64,000 nucleotides of DNA from Neoceratodus forsteri (lineage: Eukaryota; Chordata; Ceratodontiformes; Ceratodontidae), in assembly GCA_016271365.2 (NCBI GenBank), contig CM057456.1, positions 666,955,501 through 667,019,500 on the forward strand, written 5' to 3'. This document shows positions 11,473 to 22,860 of this stretch, piece after piece. How positions within the stretch are numbered: position 1 is the first letter of the stretch; the number at the start of each line of letters is the position of its first letter. Position numbers and translations under genes: made by a program. The notes beneath the pieces are model-generated. The model did not search any database, had not been told where the DNA came from, and saw only the letters and a list, made by a program, of their open reading frames with translations.

Positions 11473-11476
11473 TTAA

Positions 11477-12190
11477 CCTTGAAGTAAACCCCCCCCCCCA
11501 GTAACTCAGAATAACCCTCCTACCACTCTTGCTCCTCTCCCTTACCAACTGACTGGGGTCCCTGGGGGGTTGAGGTAGCATAGAGGTCATTCAGCTGGTA
11601 TTCCACTCTAGTCCCCTTTGTTGTCCAAATCCATCAGTGCTACTGCAAACTAGCAGCCAGTCTATGAAAGACGACCCTCCCTCTGAGTCCCCAGCCTCCA
11701 AGGTGTCCACTGTTCCACAGCCCCTCCACCAGCAGCCTTGAGACTCCCGAGCAAGCACCCAGCTGCACCAGCTGTATAAGGGTTGAGGAAGGGGCAGTGT
11801 TTCATAGAACTACATTCACATGCGAAATTGGATTCTGATTTTTCATTCAAGGTTGTTTTTTTTTGTCCATAAACCTGAAATCCTAAAAATGGATTATTTA
11901 ATTTTTTTTATTTATTTTAGTTGTTTATGATGAATAGAGGACTGTGCTGCTTGTTTTTCATTTTATTAGTTATTATAATTGGAGTGTGTTTGGTGAGTGT
12001 TCATATGTGTGTGTGTGTGTGTGTGTGTGTGGTTGTGGATTTTTTTTATTGTTTGTGGGTAGTGAGGGCTGGAATTGTGAGGGCTGTATTTAATTTGTGG
12101 GTTTCATTTGGGTTTGAGTGATAGTGGATGTTTTTGAGGACTTGGTTATTTGAGGTGGGACTAGTTTAAAATGTGTTTGGGACAGAAACT
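11477..12190. repeat. Spacer with a (TG)n microsatellite
   Basis: No gene is recognised. A (TG)n tract lies at 12,006-12,031. The DNA from 11,920 to 12,180 is strikingly T- and G-rich on the plus strand. The region 11,490-11,820 is C-rich without a known family. Confidence 0.55.
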
Positions 12191-12483
12191 CTTAAGGTGC
12201 AGCTACTCGGGGGGGGGGCTTCTTCTGTGAACTCTGTCCTTTGAGCTTCCAGTGCTCCTGGCTGAGGCCTATAGGAGGTGTAGGGCCTTGGGGATAGCCT
12301 GAAGGGGTGGTCTGGAGGGGATTGCACCCATGTGGCTGCCAGAGTGTCTGGGATTCAAGTGGTGAAGGAAGGAGATGCCCTGGGGCAAAACGGGAAGTTG
12401 AGAGGGGGTTGCCATGCTTAGTTCCCATACCCAAAGGCTCCACCTTAGAGGATGGACAGATGACCAGCCCAGCTGCCTCCCCA

Positions 12484-13110
12484 CATCCTACTCGGGTAGT
12501 TTTATACAATGCCAGGTTGATGAGTAATAAGACTGCCATAATGGTAGACTTGATATCCTCAGTCAATCTGGCTTACATCACAGAGACCTGGTTGGATTAA
12601 AATGCTGCTCCTATTTTGGAGGCGGCAGTGCTGGCTGGGTACTCCATGATACACACCCCAAGAGAGGATCGCAGGGGCAGGGTGTGTGGCCATTTGTTTT
12701 TAACCTAGACTGAACCTCACGGTGTTAACTATATGTCCTACATGGTCCTTTGCATGTGTGGCTTCCCGGGGAGGCATGGTTGCGGGCTTCAGGGTTCTCC
12801 TTCTCTATCATCCCCTGGGATTAGATGGGGACTTTTTAAGGGAGATCAAGGAGCTTGTCAATGGCTTGGTGCTGGAGTCCCCCAGGTGGTTGATTCTGAG
12901 GGACTTAAATGCTTGGGTTGACAGAGGGCACTCACAATTAGGAAATGATCTCCTTATGAGCATGGAGACCCTAGGCCTGACACAAACTGTAACCTCTGCA
13001 ACACACTCAGTGGCGACACATTGGACTTCATTTTTTCAGCAGGCTTAAATATTATTGACCTCTGTGTTGATCCAGTGGTTTGGTCGGATCACAGCACTGT
13101 GGGGTTCATG
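12484..13110 (+). pseudogene. L2-like endonuclease remnant
   Basis: This is the endonuclease part of the LINE above, in at least three frame pieces (12,484-12,600, 12,722-13,048 and a continuation to about 13,110). The conserved ETWL, the YxPxG region (LLYHPLGLDGDFL), GDLN-like (RDLNAWVD) and SDHS motifs are all present. The first residue of the GDLN motif is changed to R, which would probably damage catalysis. Confidence 0.8.
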
Positions 13111-13820
13111 TTTAAGGCCCCCACCCAGATGGTTCTGACCCTGTGGAGATGGTCCAGTACCACCCGTTAAGAGGAGTTTCCTCTATGGGATTATTATTGG
13201 CAGTGCTGGACCTAACGAGTGTTGGAGCAGCTTGTGCAATTGGGCCAAAGGAATCAGTGGCAGTCTATAATGGAGCTTTGATTGCAATCTTTGACTCAAT
13301 AGCACCCATTCATGTTTTCACCTTGTCTACTTGCCAGAGACCTCCTTGGTATGATGAGGCTCTCTGGAGTTTAAAGACTAAGGGGCGGAGGTTAGAGAGG
13401 TGCTGGAGGAGATCTGGCCAGATGGAGGACAATTGGCCCTGAGGTTGCATTATGCTGCAATCCCCTGAAAGAAGGCAGAGTTTCTGTCTAGGGAGATTGC
13501 TGCAGTGAGGAGCAGACCAGCTCAACTCTTCAGTATGATAGACAGACTTTTACATTCTGTCTGTCTCTGTGCTGGAGGAGCAGGTTCTAGCAAAAGGTGC
13601 GAGGAGTTGGTTCTGTTCTTCACTGACAAGGTGTCCTCTATCAGGGCTGAGGTCTCCTTGAGTATCTCTTGAAAGGGATGAAATGTCCAGCCTGAGTTGT
13701 GTCAAAAAAATCCTCCTTTCTGGGATGAGTTTGAGCTGGTTGGGGTGGAGAAGGTGACAGGGGTAATCTCAAAGCTGCAGCCTACACATTTGTGATCTGA
13801 ACCCAGGTCCAACCCATCTT

Positions 13821-15250
13821 TTGGTTGGATGTGCAGACCTGATAGGACCTGTGGTTGCTGATGTTGTCTGGAGTTCATTGAGGGGTGGGGTCTTCTCATT
13901 GTCCTTGAAAGAGGCTCTGGTTAGACCCCTTTTAGAGAAGCCCTCTTTGGACCCAGACTACCTCAGCAACTACAGGCCAGTCTCAAATCTCCCGTTTTTA
14001 GGGAAGGTTATAGAAAAAGTGGTAGCCGTTCAGTTTGAGAGACATCTCGCATCTTCTTCTACCTATGAGCGTTTCCAGTCTGGGTTCTGAGAGGGGCATA
14101 GTATGAAGACTGCATTGGTAACAGTGCTTAATGATCTCCTGATGGTTAGGGACAGGACAACCCATACCATCTTGGTTCTCCTGGACCTCTATGAAGCATT
14201 TGACACTATGGACCATGAGGTGCTACTCGATCACCTCCGGTTCTGGTGCAGCCTGTCCGGTAATGTCATCAACTGGTTCAGGTCATACCTGACAGACACA
14301 GTGCACAGGGTAAAGATGGGACTTGCCTCATCTAGCACAAATCCTCTGAGCTGTGGAGTTTCGCGGGGGTCATCCTTGTGGCCGTTATTGTTCACAGTGT
14401 ACATGCTCCATTGGGGGATATTATCAGGTGGTACAGGTTATTTTTTTACTGCTATGCAGATGATACCCAACTGTACTTATCCTGTGCACCCAATGCCTAA
14501 ATGTCAGATTCCATATTTAACAGCTGCCTCAAGGAAATCCAGTCATGGATGACTCACAACTGGCGTGGGGCTCAACCCAGACAAGACTGAGGTACTGGTG
14601 GTGGAGTCGGGTCATCATGGGAGGGAAGGGGATAGGGATTGCCTCCTAGCCTAGTGTTGGGGTGTTTACCTTGACCCTTCTAAACAGGTGAAGGATTTGG
14701 GTGTGATCCTACATGACGGCCTGACACTTGATGCTCAGGTTTCAGCTATGGTCAAAAGTGTATTTTATCATCTTAGGAATATGGCCCAAATCCGAGCCCT
14801 GATCTCTCCTGAGGACATGCCCACACTAGTACGTGCTTTTATCACTTCCAGATTGCATTACTGTAATGCCCTGTATCTTGGGTTATCTGGAGGCAACCTC
14901 CGCAGACTTTTCAGCTGGTGCAGAACATGGCTGCAAGACTTTTGACTGGCATAAGGAGATGTGAGTATATTATCCCAGTCATCATGGACTGCACTCACTG
15001 CCAGTCAGGTGGAGGACTGTCTTCAAGATAGGGTTCCTTACCTATAAGACCCTGGATGATGGGGGCCCCACCTATCTGCAAGATCTCCTTGTCCATTACC
15101 GTCTGGCCCAGGCACTCCGTTCTGCCGAGGAAGGCCTCCTTGGGGTTCCCAGGGTTAGGTTGTGGCATTTAGGAGACAGAGCATTTGCAGTGGCTGTGCC
15201 AACCCTGTGGAACTCTTTACCTGACTTTTTGAGGGGGCTTCCTTGGTAGA
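13821..15250 (+). pseudogene. L2-like reverse transcriptase remnant
   Basis: Three open stretches (13,821-14,090, 14,103-14,552 and 14,688-14,945) plus a broken tail cover the RT and C-terminal regions. The active-site box YADDT is intact in translation but lies just past a frame change at about 14,440. The first two open stretches are separated only by a stop codon near 14,091. It encoded target-primed reverse transcription in an ancestor and cannot do so now. Confidence 0.85.
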
Positions 15251-15454
15251 AGCCTTTAAAAGTGGATTAAAAACATACCTATTCCAACTAGCTTTTATTG
15301 ATTGACATGGTTTGAATGGATAGATGACTGTCTGTATTTATAATGATTTTATTGTATGTGTGTTTTTTGCTTGTTTTTAATTAATTGGATTTTGTATTAT
15401 TGTTTTATTGTACAGCATCCAGAGTCCCACGAATCGGGCGCCTCATAAATAAAA

Positions 15455-15486
15455 ATCTCTTTCTCTCTCTCTCGCTCTCTCTCTTC
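15455..15486. repeat. (TC)n tract at LINE 3' end
   Basis: Pure and near-pure CTCTCT follows the L2-like 3' terminus directly, as is common for 3' microsatellite tails of these LINEs. Confidence 0.8.
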
Positions 15487-15526
15487 AGGCTTATAATAGT
15501 TGAAAGCCTGTATTGACTTCATAGAT

Positions 15527-15711
15527 ACTTTCTATACTTTTTTTTTTTTTCACAGTTTTATTGAAGTTTAGAAAGAAACCGAATTCATCACAGGGCAAAC
15601 ATTATGCTCTATCAAAGAATACAGATACAGTCATGAAATATAGCATGGTGGGGATGCTTATGGGTTCACATACATCTACTGTACATATTCATGAGCACTT
15701 TTTATACTTTT
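15527..15711 (-). mobile_element. Small poly(A) retro-insertion with 15-bp target-site duplication
   Basis: ACTTTCTATACTTTT at 15,527-15,541 and ACTTTTTATACTTTT at 15,697-15,711 differ at one base and flank a 155-base insert. On the minus strand the insert ends with TTCAATAAAACTGTG followed directly by an A-run of about 12-14 bases, that is a polyadenylation signal 6 bases before a poly(A) tail. This is the signature of L1-type retrotransposition. The body could be a 5'-truncated L1-like 3' end or a retrocopied mRNA 3' UTR; I do not recognise it. Confidence 0.8.
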
Positions 15712-15739
15712 AGACTGTTCCTTGGGTTCTTCATCCTCT

Positions 15740-16200
15740 AGGAGAAGTAGTGGTAGGTTTTATTTCTGACAACACCCTTCCCCGTAGGCCTAGGGCAGTT
15801 CACAGAAGTGCAGAAATTATAATCAATCCGTAAATAAACAAGCATATAATTATCATAAATCAGCAGTTAAAACACATAAAACTGCTAAAAGCTGTGCTGG
15901 AAGGGGCCTAATAGAGAAGACCAATCAATCCTGAAAAGTTTGTTTCAAAACAGTCCTCGGATACATCTTCAAAGGCAGTCACTGTGGGGGCTGTCTGAGG
16001 ATCCTCTGGAGCTAATTCCATAAGACCAAGACTGCCACCTCAAAGGCCCACTCTCCTGAGGTTTTCAGCACAGCCCTCAGTATAGTTTGGAGAGCCACCA
16101 CGATGGAGCAAAGAGAGGGTGAACACACATAAGGGCTCAGGGCACCAAACTGGTAACTAGGACCCAAACCATATTGGGCCTTACAAGTTAGCATGACAAT
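15740..16200 (-). mobile_element. 3' fragment of an L2-like LINE
   Basis: The minus strand encodes GLGPSYQFG, then VLKTSGEWAFEVAVLVLWN, which matches the conserved L2 C-terminal block (usual form DRAFSVAAPRLWNSLP). It then runs through a degenerate 3' UTR to GAAATAAAACC near 15,755. Heavily 5'-truncated and decayed. Confidence 0.65.
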
Positions 16201-16201
16201 T

Positions 16202-17290
16202 TTAAAGGGGAATCCTCACTTTACCTGCAGTAATGCTGCAGGACCTATAGGTTCCAGCAGAGAAAAATGCAGTGAAAGGATATTTTTGTTTTGTTTTTTT
16301 TTAATGTACTTACTATTTTGTAATTTCATTTTCATGTTTGCTTGCGTGCAGCACAAGAAACATATTGCGGCATCTTGGTGCTGAAGCAGGTTCTGGAGGT
16401 GCGGCACTGTTAAGGCCAATACTGGCACGGCATTTTTGGGTGCGTGTGATGTCAACCAATAATGGGGGACACAGCTGGTGACACTAGTTTGGAACCTTGC
16501 CACCAATTTGTGACAAACTAGCCGCTGCAATCAGGGGTCGCCTCGTCATTGCAGCATCAGCCATTCGCTGCAATGAGGGAGTGACCCATTATTGCAGGGC
16601 AGGATCTTGCAGCCCTGATATTGTTTATGAACATGGCGGTGGCTTGCCGCCTGTTCACAAACAATATTAACCCCCTCCCTTGCTGAGGGAGTGCCTAATC
16701 CCCCTGGCAGCGTGTGTCCCATCCCAACATGTTTGTTTGCTGACAGGGGCCCCAAATCCCGATCTGCTGCAGTGCCCCAGATGTATGTTGTCAACGGGGG
16801 AGCCCACTACCCGTCGGCAGTATGTAACGGCCCCCCCACTTTTCTTGTCTGCCGATGGGGTGCCCAATCCCCGTCTGCATAATGCCGCCTTTATTAGTGC
16901 CAACGGGGTGCCTAATCCCATTGGTATAATCAACCCCCTGTTGTGTACAGACGGGGTGCCCAATCCTGTTGGCTACATCATCCCCAAAGAAAGATCTCAG
17001 TTGGCACGCTGGGAGCCCAACCCAGCATGCCACATTGCCCTGTAAATAAAAAAGTCCCACAATGTCTTTTTTTTTTTTTTACCTGTAACGAAGGAAATGG
17101 TCCCCAGGTGGTCTCCTTGGCCCCCTCCCACACCCCGTGCCCACTGTCTGCACACCCTACCTCCTCACACCCCCCTCACCCCACACTTACCTCCGGAGTC
17201 CGGCGGGACAATCTTTGGTGGCCCTGGAACATGTCTGCACTCTTCAAAGCTGACTGCGAACTGAAGAAATGCCGGTAAGCTGTATAATGT
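16202..17290. repeat. Composite repeat copy II: head and GC-rich hairpin zone
   Basis: Starts near TTTAAAGGGGAATCC (16,200), then the shared head GCACAAGAAACATATTG (about 16,350). From 16,690 to 17,035, units with (G/C)GGGGTGCCCAATCCC and GCTGGGAGCCCAACCCAGC alternate. The unit closes with GAAATGCCGGTAAGCTGTAT (17,265). Translations read GVPNP or GLGTP again and again on both strands, which reflects the palindromic repeat and not a protein. Confidence 0.75.
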
Positions 17291-18483
17291 AATAAATAGT
17301 TTTTTTTCAACTTTAATGCATATTACAGGCATTGTTTGGAATTTTGCCACCAAATTTTCAATATGGGGTTTTTGGGACACCTCCTCATGAATTCTTTCGC
17401 TGTCATGGTGTTAATCGGCCCCGAAAGGTGATTTTACAGTCACTGCATGGAATCACTTTTCAGGACCGATTAATGAAATGACAGTGCCAGTGTTCATGAG
17501 GTGGGCTCTCAAAAGCCTCTGTTGCAAATTTGGTGGGAAAAATCAAAAAAATGACTGTTTTATGAGCATGCCGTTGAGCAGTTGCTGTGCACGCTTGTAA
17601 CATTACGAATTTGCAATATTTTCACCCCAGATTTTCAGCACTGGTATTTTTTCAGACCTCCTTGTGAACAGTACAGCTATCATTTTTCACACCCTGGACA
17701 AAATGTGTTTTTGCACTTGTGGTGCGGAATAGCACGGTTGGTGTGGGAAATCAGTGTTCTGCACAGATTAAGAAACTGACAGTGGCACTGTTCATGAACA
17801 GAGGTCCTAAAATGCCTATGTTGAAAACTTGGTGATGATACTCCATAAAATGACTGTGTTACAGTACGAGCATGCGTTATGCTGTTCCTACGCACGCTCT
17901 TATGTTCGTGAATTTTCACTATGTCCACTCCAGATTTTCAACATTGCCATTTTACCACACCACCTTATGAGCAGTACAGCTGTCATTTTTCACATGTCGT
18001 GCAAAACGTGTTTCTGTGCATGTTGCACACAATGGCGCAGTCAGTGTGCGAAATCAATGTTTGGGACAGATTAAGAAAATCACAGTGACACTGGTCATGA
18101 GCAGAGGTGTTACAATGGCTATGTTAAAATTTTGGTGAAAAAAGTCCATAAAATGACTGTGTTACGAGTGACCAATGCGCAGTTTCCATGCACCCGCGTA
18201 CGTTTATGGATTTCTAATATTTCAGTACAGATTTTCACCACTGGCATCTTTCCACACTTCCTTATCAACAGTACAGCTGTCATTTTTCACACTTCCAGCG
18301 CAGAAATGTGTGGTCGTTGTTGGAAATCACTGTTTGGGACAGATTAAGAAAATTACAGTGACACTGTTCATGAGTGGAGGTTCCAAAATGCCTGTGTTGA
18401 CAACCTCCCCTAAAACATCCCCAAACTAATTGCATTATGGGTGTGCATTGACCAGTTTCTACACACGCTTGTGACTTCACCTT
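17290..18483. repeat. Array II of ~297-bp self-complementary monomers
   Basis: Landmarks equivalent to CAGTG(A/G)CACTGTTCATGA occur at 17,479, 17,777, 18,084 and 18,355. Each monomer has the same inverted half-units as array I. The array stops in mid-monomer at about 18,483, where the head of composite copy III begins, giving a head-to-tail dimer of composite units. Confidence 0.85.
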
Positions 18484-19330
18484 TTTTATGTTTGCTTGCA
18501 CGCATGTGCAAGAAACATAGTGCCATCATCCGAGTTTTCGGAGGTGTGTCACCCCCTCTACCAATTCAATTAGTGTGTTGGTAGGCGCTGCCCCAATCTG
18601 CCAATGCATGCTGGAGCTGTCTATGACAAGCTCCACAATTCAGTGGCATACAGTTGAAAGGGGGAGCTACGCTTCAGTGAGCAGTGATAAGATATCACCT
18701 GCTCATGCGCAGCTCCCCCTACACACATACGCACACACACACACACACACACACAGAAATGCACGCACGCATACTGCGTGCTGCCCCCCCCCGGAACACA
18801 TGTATAGCCGACGGGGGTGCCCAATCCCCCATTGGCTGTGCTATGCTCCCCCTCCAAAGCCTTACACATGCTATGCTGGTTGCTCACCCCAGCGTGGCAA
18901 CTCATAGAATAGCTGACGGGGGTGCCCAATCCCCCGTCAGCTCCACTGTCCTCTCCGCCCCAGAGTACAGAGTGCCACGCTGGGAGCCCACCCCAGCGTG
19001 GCAACTGATCATATGGCTGACGGGGGTGCCCAATCCCCCGTAGGCTCCACAGCTCCCCCAGCCATCCTTGTGCCACACTGGGAGCCCACCCCAGCGTGGA
19101 AAATGTCCCGCATCTTCACTGAAAAAAAAAACCCCTGAAAATTAATAACTGTCCCTCGGCGCTTCTCCCTGGCCCCCCTCTAACAACCTGCACCCACCCA
19201 CTGCACACCCCGTCTCCCCATACCCTCCCTCACCCCACACTTACCTCCGGACCTCGGCGCGACAATCTTCGGTGGACAGGAAACACGTATGCACTCTTCA
19301 AAGCCGACCGCAAACTGAGGAAATGCCGGT
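18484..19330. repeat. Composite repeat copy III: GC-rich alternating hairpins and (CA)n
   Basis: The head CAAGAAACATAGTG is at 18,509. After a (CA)n (18,721-18,756), two kinds of perfect or near-perfect hairpins alternate: GACGGGGGTGCCCAATCCCCCGTC-type units (18,811, 18,915, 19,018) and CCACGCTGGGAGCCCACCCCAGCGTGG-type units (18,974, 19,073), at about 105-base spacing. The copy closes with GAAATGCCGGTAAGCTGTAT at 19,320. Confidence 0.8.
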
Positions 19331-20780
19331 AAGCTGTATAATGGGATAGATAGGGTTTTTTCAACTTTGTTGCATATCTCAGGCATTTTTTGGAATTTTT
19401 GCACCAAATTTTCAACATGGGGTTTTTGGGACTCCTCCTCATGAATTCTTATACTGTCATGGCATTACTCGGGAAGGGTGATTTCAGCCACTGTGCTAAA
19501 TCACCTTCCGAATGATTAATGAAATGACACTGCAAGTGTTCATAAGGTGGGCTCTCAAGAAGTTATTTTGAAAATTTGGTGGAAAAATTAAAAAAATGAC
19601 TGTTTTACAAGCGTGCGTTGCGCAGTTCCTACGCATGTTTGTAAGTTCGCGAATTTTCAATATTTTCACTCCAGATTTTCAACATTGCCATTTTACCACA
19701 CCTTCTTTTGAGTAGTACAGCTGTCATTTTTCACATCTCACCCAAATTGTGTTTCTGCCCATGTAGCTCACAATGGCGCAGTCGGTGTGCAAAATCAATG
19801 TACCAGACAAATTAAGAAAATCACAGTGACACTGTTCATGAGCAGAGGTCTTAAAATGGCTATGTTGAAAATTTGGTGAAAAAATTCCTAAAAATGACTG
19901 TTTTATGAGTGTGCATTGCGCAGTTCCTATGCATGCTCATAAGTTTGCGAATTTAATAGTTTCACTCCAGATTTTCAACATTGCCATTTTATTACACTTC
20001 CTTATGAACAGTACAGCTGCCATTTTTCATATGTCGCCCAAAATGTGTTTTCACACATGCAGTGCACAATGGTGCTGTTGGTGTGCGAAAGCAATGTTTG
20101 GGACAGATTACAAAAATCACAGTTACACTGTTCATGAGCAGAGGTCTTAAAATGGCTATGTTGAAAATTTGGTGACAAAAGTCCATAAAATGACTGTGTT
20201 ACGAGTGAGCATTGCGCAGTTTCCACACACCCTCGTAAGTTCATGACTTTGTAATATTTTCAGTCCAGATTTTCACCAGTGGCATTTTTACACACTTCCT
20301 TATGAACAGTACAGATGTCATTTTTCACAACATGGACGAAGTGTGTTTTCACACTTTCAGCGCAGAGATGCATGGTCGCGGTGGGAAATCATTATTCAGG
20401 ACAGATAAAGAAAATCACAGTGACACTGTTCATGATCGGAGGCACCAAAATGCCTGAGTTGACAATCTGCTGTAAAAAATCCCCAATCTAATTATATTAT
20501 GGGTGTGCGTTGCACAGTTTCTATGTACGCTCATGACTTCAGCAGTTTTTTTTAATATTTTTACTGCAGATTTGCAACATTGCCATTTTTACACCTCCCC
20601 ATGAACAGTACAGCTGTCATTTTTTACATCCTGTTCGGAATGTGTTTGCACCTGTGGTGCTAAATGCCTCAGTCGCTGTGCATAAGCAGCTTCCGGCTAA
20701 CAAACTGATATTGCCACTGTTCATAAGGTGGGGTCACAAAAAAACCATGTTGAAAATTTGGAGTGAAAATACCAATGAAT
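19330..20780. repeat. Array III of ~297-bp self-complementary monomers
   Basis: Landmarks occur at 19,525, 19,823, 20,119, 20,418 and a diverged one at 20,714. Monomers have the same inverted half-unit structure as arrays I and II. A further orphan monomer lies at 21,240-21,460. Confidence 0.85.
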
Positions 20781-20969
20781 GCCTGAGGCATTAGAGTTTC
20801 CAACCATAATGCCCAACCCTGTAGAGAATGACAGGCATCAGGGGTGTGACTTGGGATTCTTGCCTGTAATGCTCATACCATTCCGCACCCTGCAGCCAGT
20901 GAGAGGCATCGAGGTATGCCTTGGACTCTTCGCCCCAACGCTCACCCCATTCTCCTATATCACACCCAT

Positions 20970-21755
20970 CTCACCGTATTTCCTAATGGAATGGGTGTAT
21001 AAGGGCCAAAGACCTAAGGAACACCGTGACACTTGTCAGTGTCTGCAGGGTGGGGTGTGGTGAAATGGCATGGCCGCTATGCCTGACGCACCCAAAGGCA
21101 CACCCAATGCCTGTCACTCTGCAGGGTGGTGGTGGTGTTGGCTTCAGTTCTATACTTCACTGCCATTCCTATTACGCAGCTCTGTAACTTCTACACTACC
21201 ACTGCCAATGCCATCAAGCAAACATTTGGCATTGACAAATGCTTGTTGTAAATATTTTCACTGCAGATTTTCAACATTGTCATTTTTTCCACTTCCCCAT
21301 GAACAGTACAGCTGTCATTTTTCACATCCTATTTGAAATGTGTTTTCGCACCTGTGTTGCCAAATGGTGTAGTCGCTGTGCAAAATCAGCTTTCGGCTAG
21401 CAAACTGATATTGCCACTGTTCATAAGGTGGGGGCAAAAACCCATGTTGAAAATTTGGAGGAAATGCCATATTTCCTGATGGAATGGGTGAGCATAAGGG
21501 CTAAAGACCCCAAGGCACACCATGACACTTGTCGGTGTCTGCAGGGTAGGGTGTGGTGAAATGGCATGGCCGTTATGCCTGATGACCCAAAGACACACCC
21601 CAATGCCTGTTAGTCTCTGCAGGGTGGTGGCGGGGTTGGCTTCAGTTCAATACTTCACTGCCATTCCTATCATGCAGCTCTCTAACTCCTACACTACCAA
21701 TGCCAATGCCAGCAAGCAAACATTCGTCATTGACAAATGCTTGTTTTATCTGGTT
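20970..21755 (+). repeat. Two ~280-bp direct repeats ending composite copy III
   Basis: Sequence from TATTTCCT(A/G)ATGGAATGGG to CATTGACAAATGCTTGTT is present at 20,977-21,247 and 21,470-21,745, about 495 bases apart. An orphan hairpin monomer lies between them. The shared right end is the same as that at 9,935. Confidence 0.8.
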
Positions 21756-22265
21756 TATCTTGCAACCCTCCATCTGCTACATTTACCTGCTACATGTCCC
21801 AGTGTCCCCAGCAGCCAGCCCTTTGATGTTGTGACTGGCAGACTGAGAAGCAAGGAACCTTTGTATGCCAGGAGGTCACTTAGATTGCATTACTGTGAAG
21901 AAGCACATAATAATGCTTATTCTACCAGTACTGATTGTGCTAAGCCTCAGGGTACGTTCCTGAGTTTTGCTGGAGGATAACAGATCAGGGGCCATATATT
22001 CAAATGTTAAGTGGTGTTAGCCTATGCTAACTGTGTTTTGCACATGGTTTGTGGGTGGGGTCTATATTCAGAGACCCTTGTAGTGCTGACTAAGCCCCTG
22101 ACCTCTCAGGTGCTAACATAGCATGGTGCCCATACAAATGGGTGGGTCTTCCTCTGCATACAGGGACAGCGCAATTTTAGAGGTTTATAGCAGTGGTAAA
22201 TGGCACCTAAAGAGGTGCTTTTTTCTGCCTTTGCAAACCTAGTCTTAACTGGCCACAAAGACCTG
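21756..22265. other. Unassigned sequence
   Basis: No gene, RNA or repeat family is recognised. Confidence 0.5.
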
Positions 22266-22269
22266 GTGG

Positions 22270-22860
22270 CAATATGGTGTTTCTATAGCCATCAGCCCCC
22301 CAGCCTCGGAACCCCCATCCTGGCAAAATAAAAAGAAAAGTGGTGTCTAGTGGCACCCCCACCTCTGAGCCTCCATCCTTGGTCATGTATATGATGCCCT
22401 AGTGTCCATTGACACCCCTTCCCTGACCACTTGTCCCAGGAAATGCAGTGTAGATCCTAGTGTCTAGTACCACCAACTCCCCCAATCACCTGCACAGATG
22501 GGCATCACCCTAGCCCTGGTGTCTGGTGGCTCCTTCCTCCTCCAGATCACATGTTATGGAGAGCATCACCATAACCCTGGGTGAAGTAGCAACCCCAATC
22601 CTCCAATCCCCTGTCCTGGCACTGTGACTGTCTGCCCTGGTGTCTATTGGCACCCCTACCCTCCAATCCCCTGTCATGGTACAGTGACTGCCTGCCTTGG
22701 TTTCTAGTGGCACCCCAACCCAACGATCTACCATCCCAGTACTGTAACTGTCTGCAATGGTATCCATTGAGACCCTAAACTATCTGATTCCCCCTCATCC
22801 CATAGACAACATCTATCATTGATGGTTAGCAGTACCCCAACTCCCCAAACAACTATCCCA
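22270..22860 (+). repeat. Degenerate ~64-bp minisatellite, plus-oriented arm
   Basis: The phrase CCTGGTGTCTAGTGGCACCC and variants recur at roughly 60-65-base spacing (about 22,350, 22,450, 22,515, 22,640, 22,700). Each is followed by a CCATCC or CCCCTGTC segment. Copies are heavily diverged. Confidence 0.65.

Larger units (their letters stand above)
12190..15455 (+). mobile_element. L2-like LINE, nearly full length but decayed
   Basis: Plus-strand fragments in several frames give the L2 order. Endonuclease pieces are LYNARLMSNKTA and YITETWLD (12,500-12,600), then LRDLNAWVD (about 12,895-12,925) and DPVVWSDHST (about 13,070-13,100). The reverse transcriptase gives YLSNYRPVSNLPFLGK (about 13,960), LVLLDLYEAFDTMDHE (about 14,175), CGVSRGSS, YADDTQLY (about 14,455-14,478), KDLGVILHDG and SRLHYCNALYLGL. 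The C-terminal tail includes VPTLWNSLPD (about 15,200). The 3' end GGGCGCCTCATAAATAAAAA is the usual L2 terminus, here followed by (TC)n. At least five frame breaks or stops make it inactive. No ORF1 is recognised. Confidence 0.9.

Noticed and set aside
16667..19076. Open frames with repeated GLGTP or GVPNP as repeat proteins
   Set aside because: The motif appears on both strands and in several frames because the DNA unit is palindromic. Phase is not kept between copies.
16202..21755. T2-like element starting at the TTTAAAGGGG of 16,200
   Set aside because: The left end fits TTAAAGG, but no matching CCTTTAA right end was found up to 21,755 or beyond, so the word may be chance.
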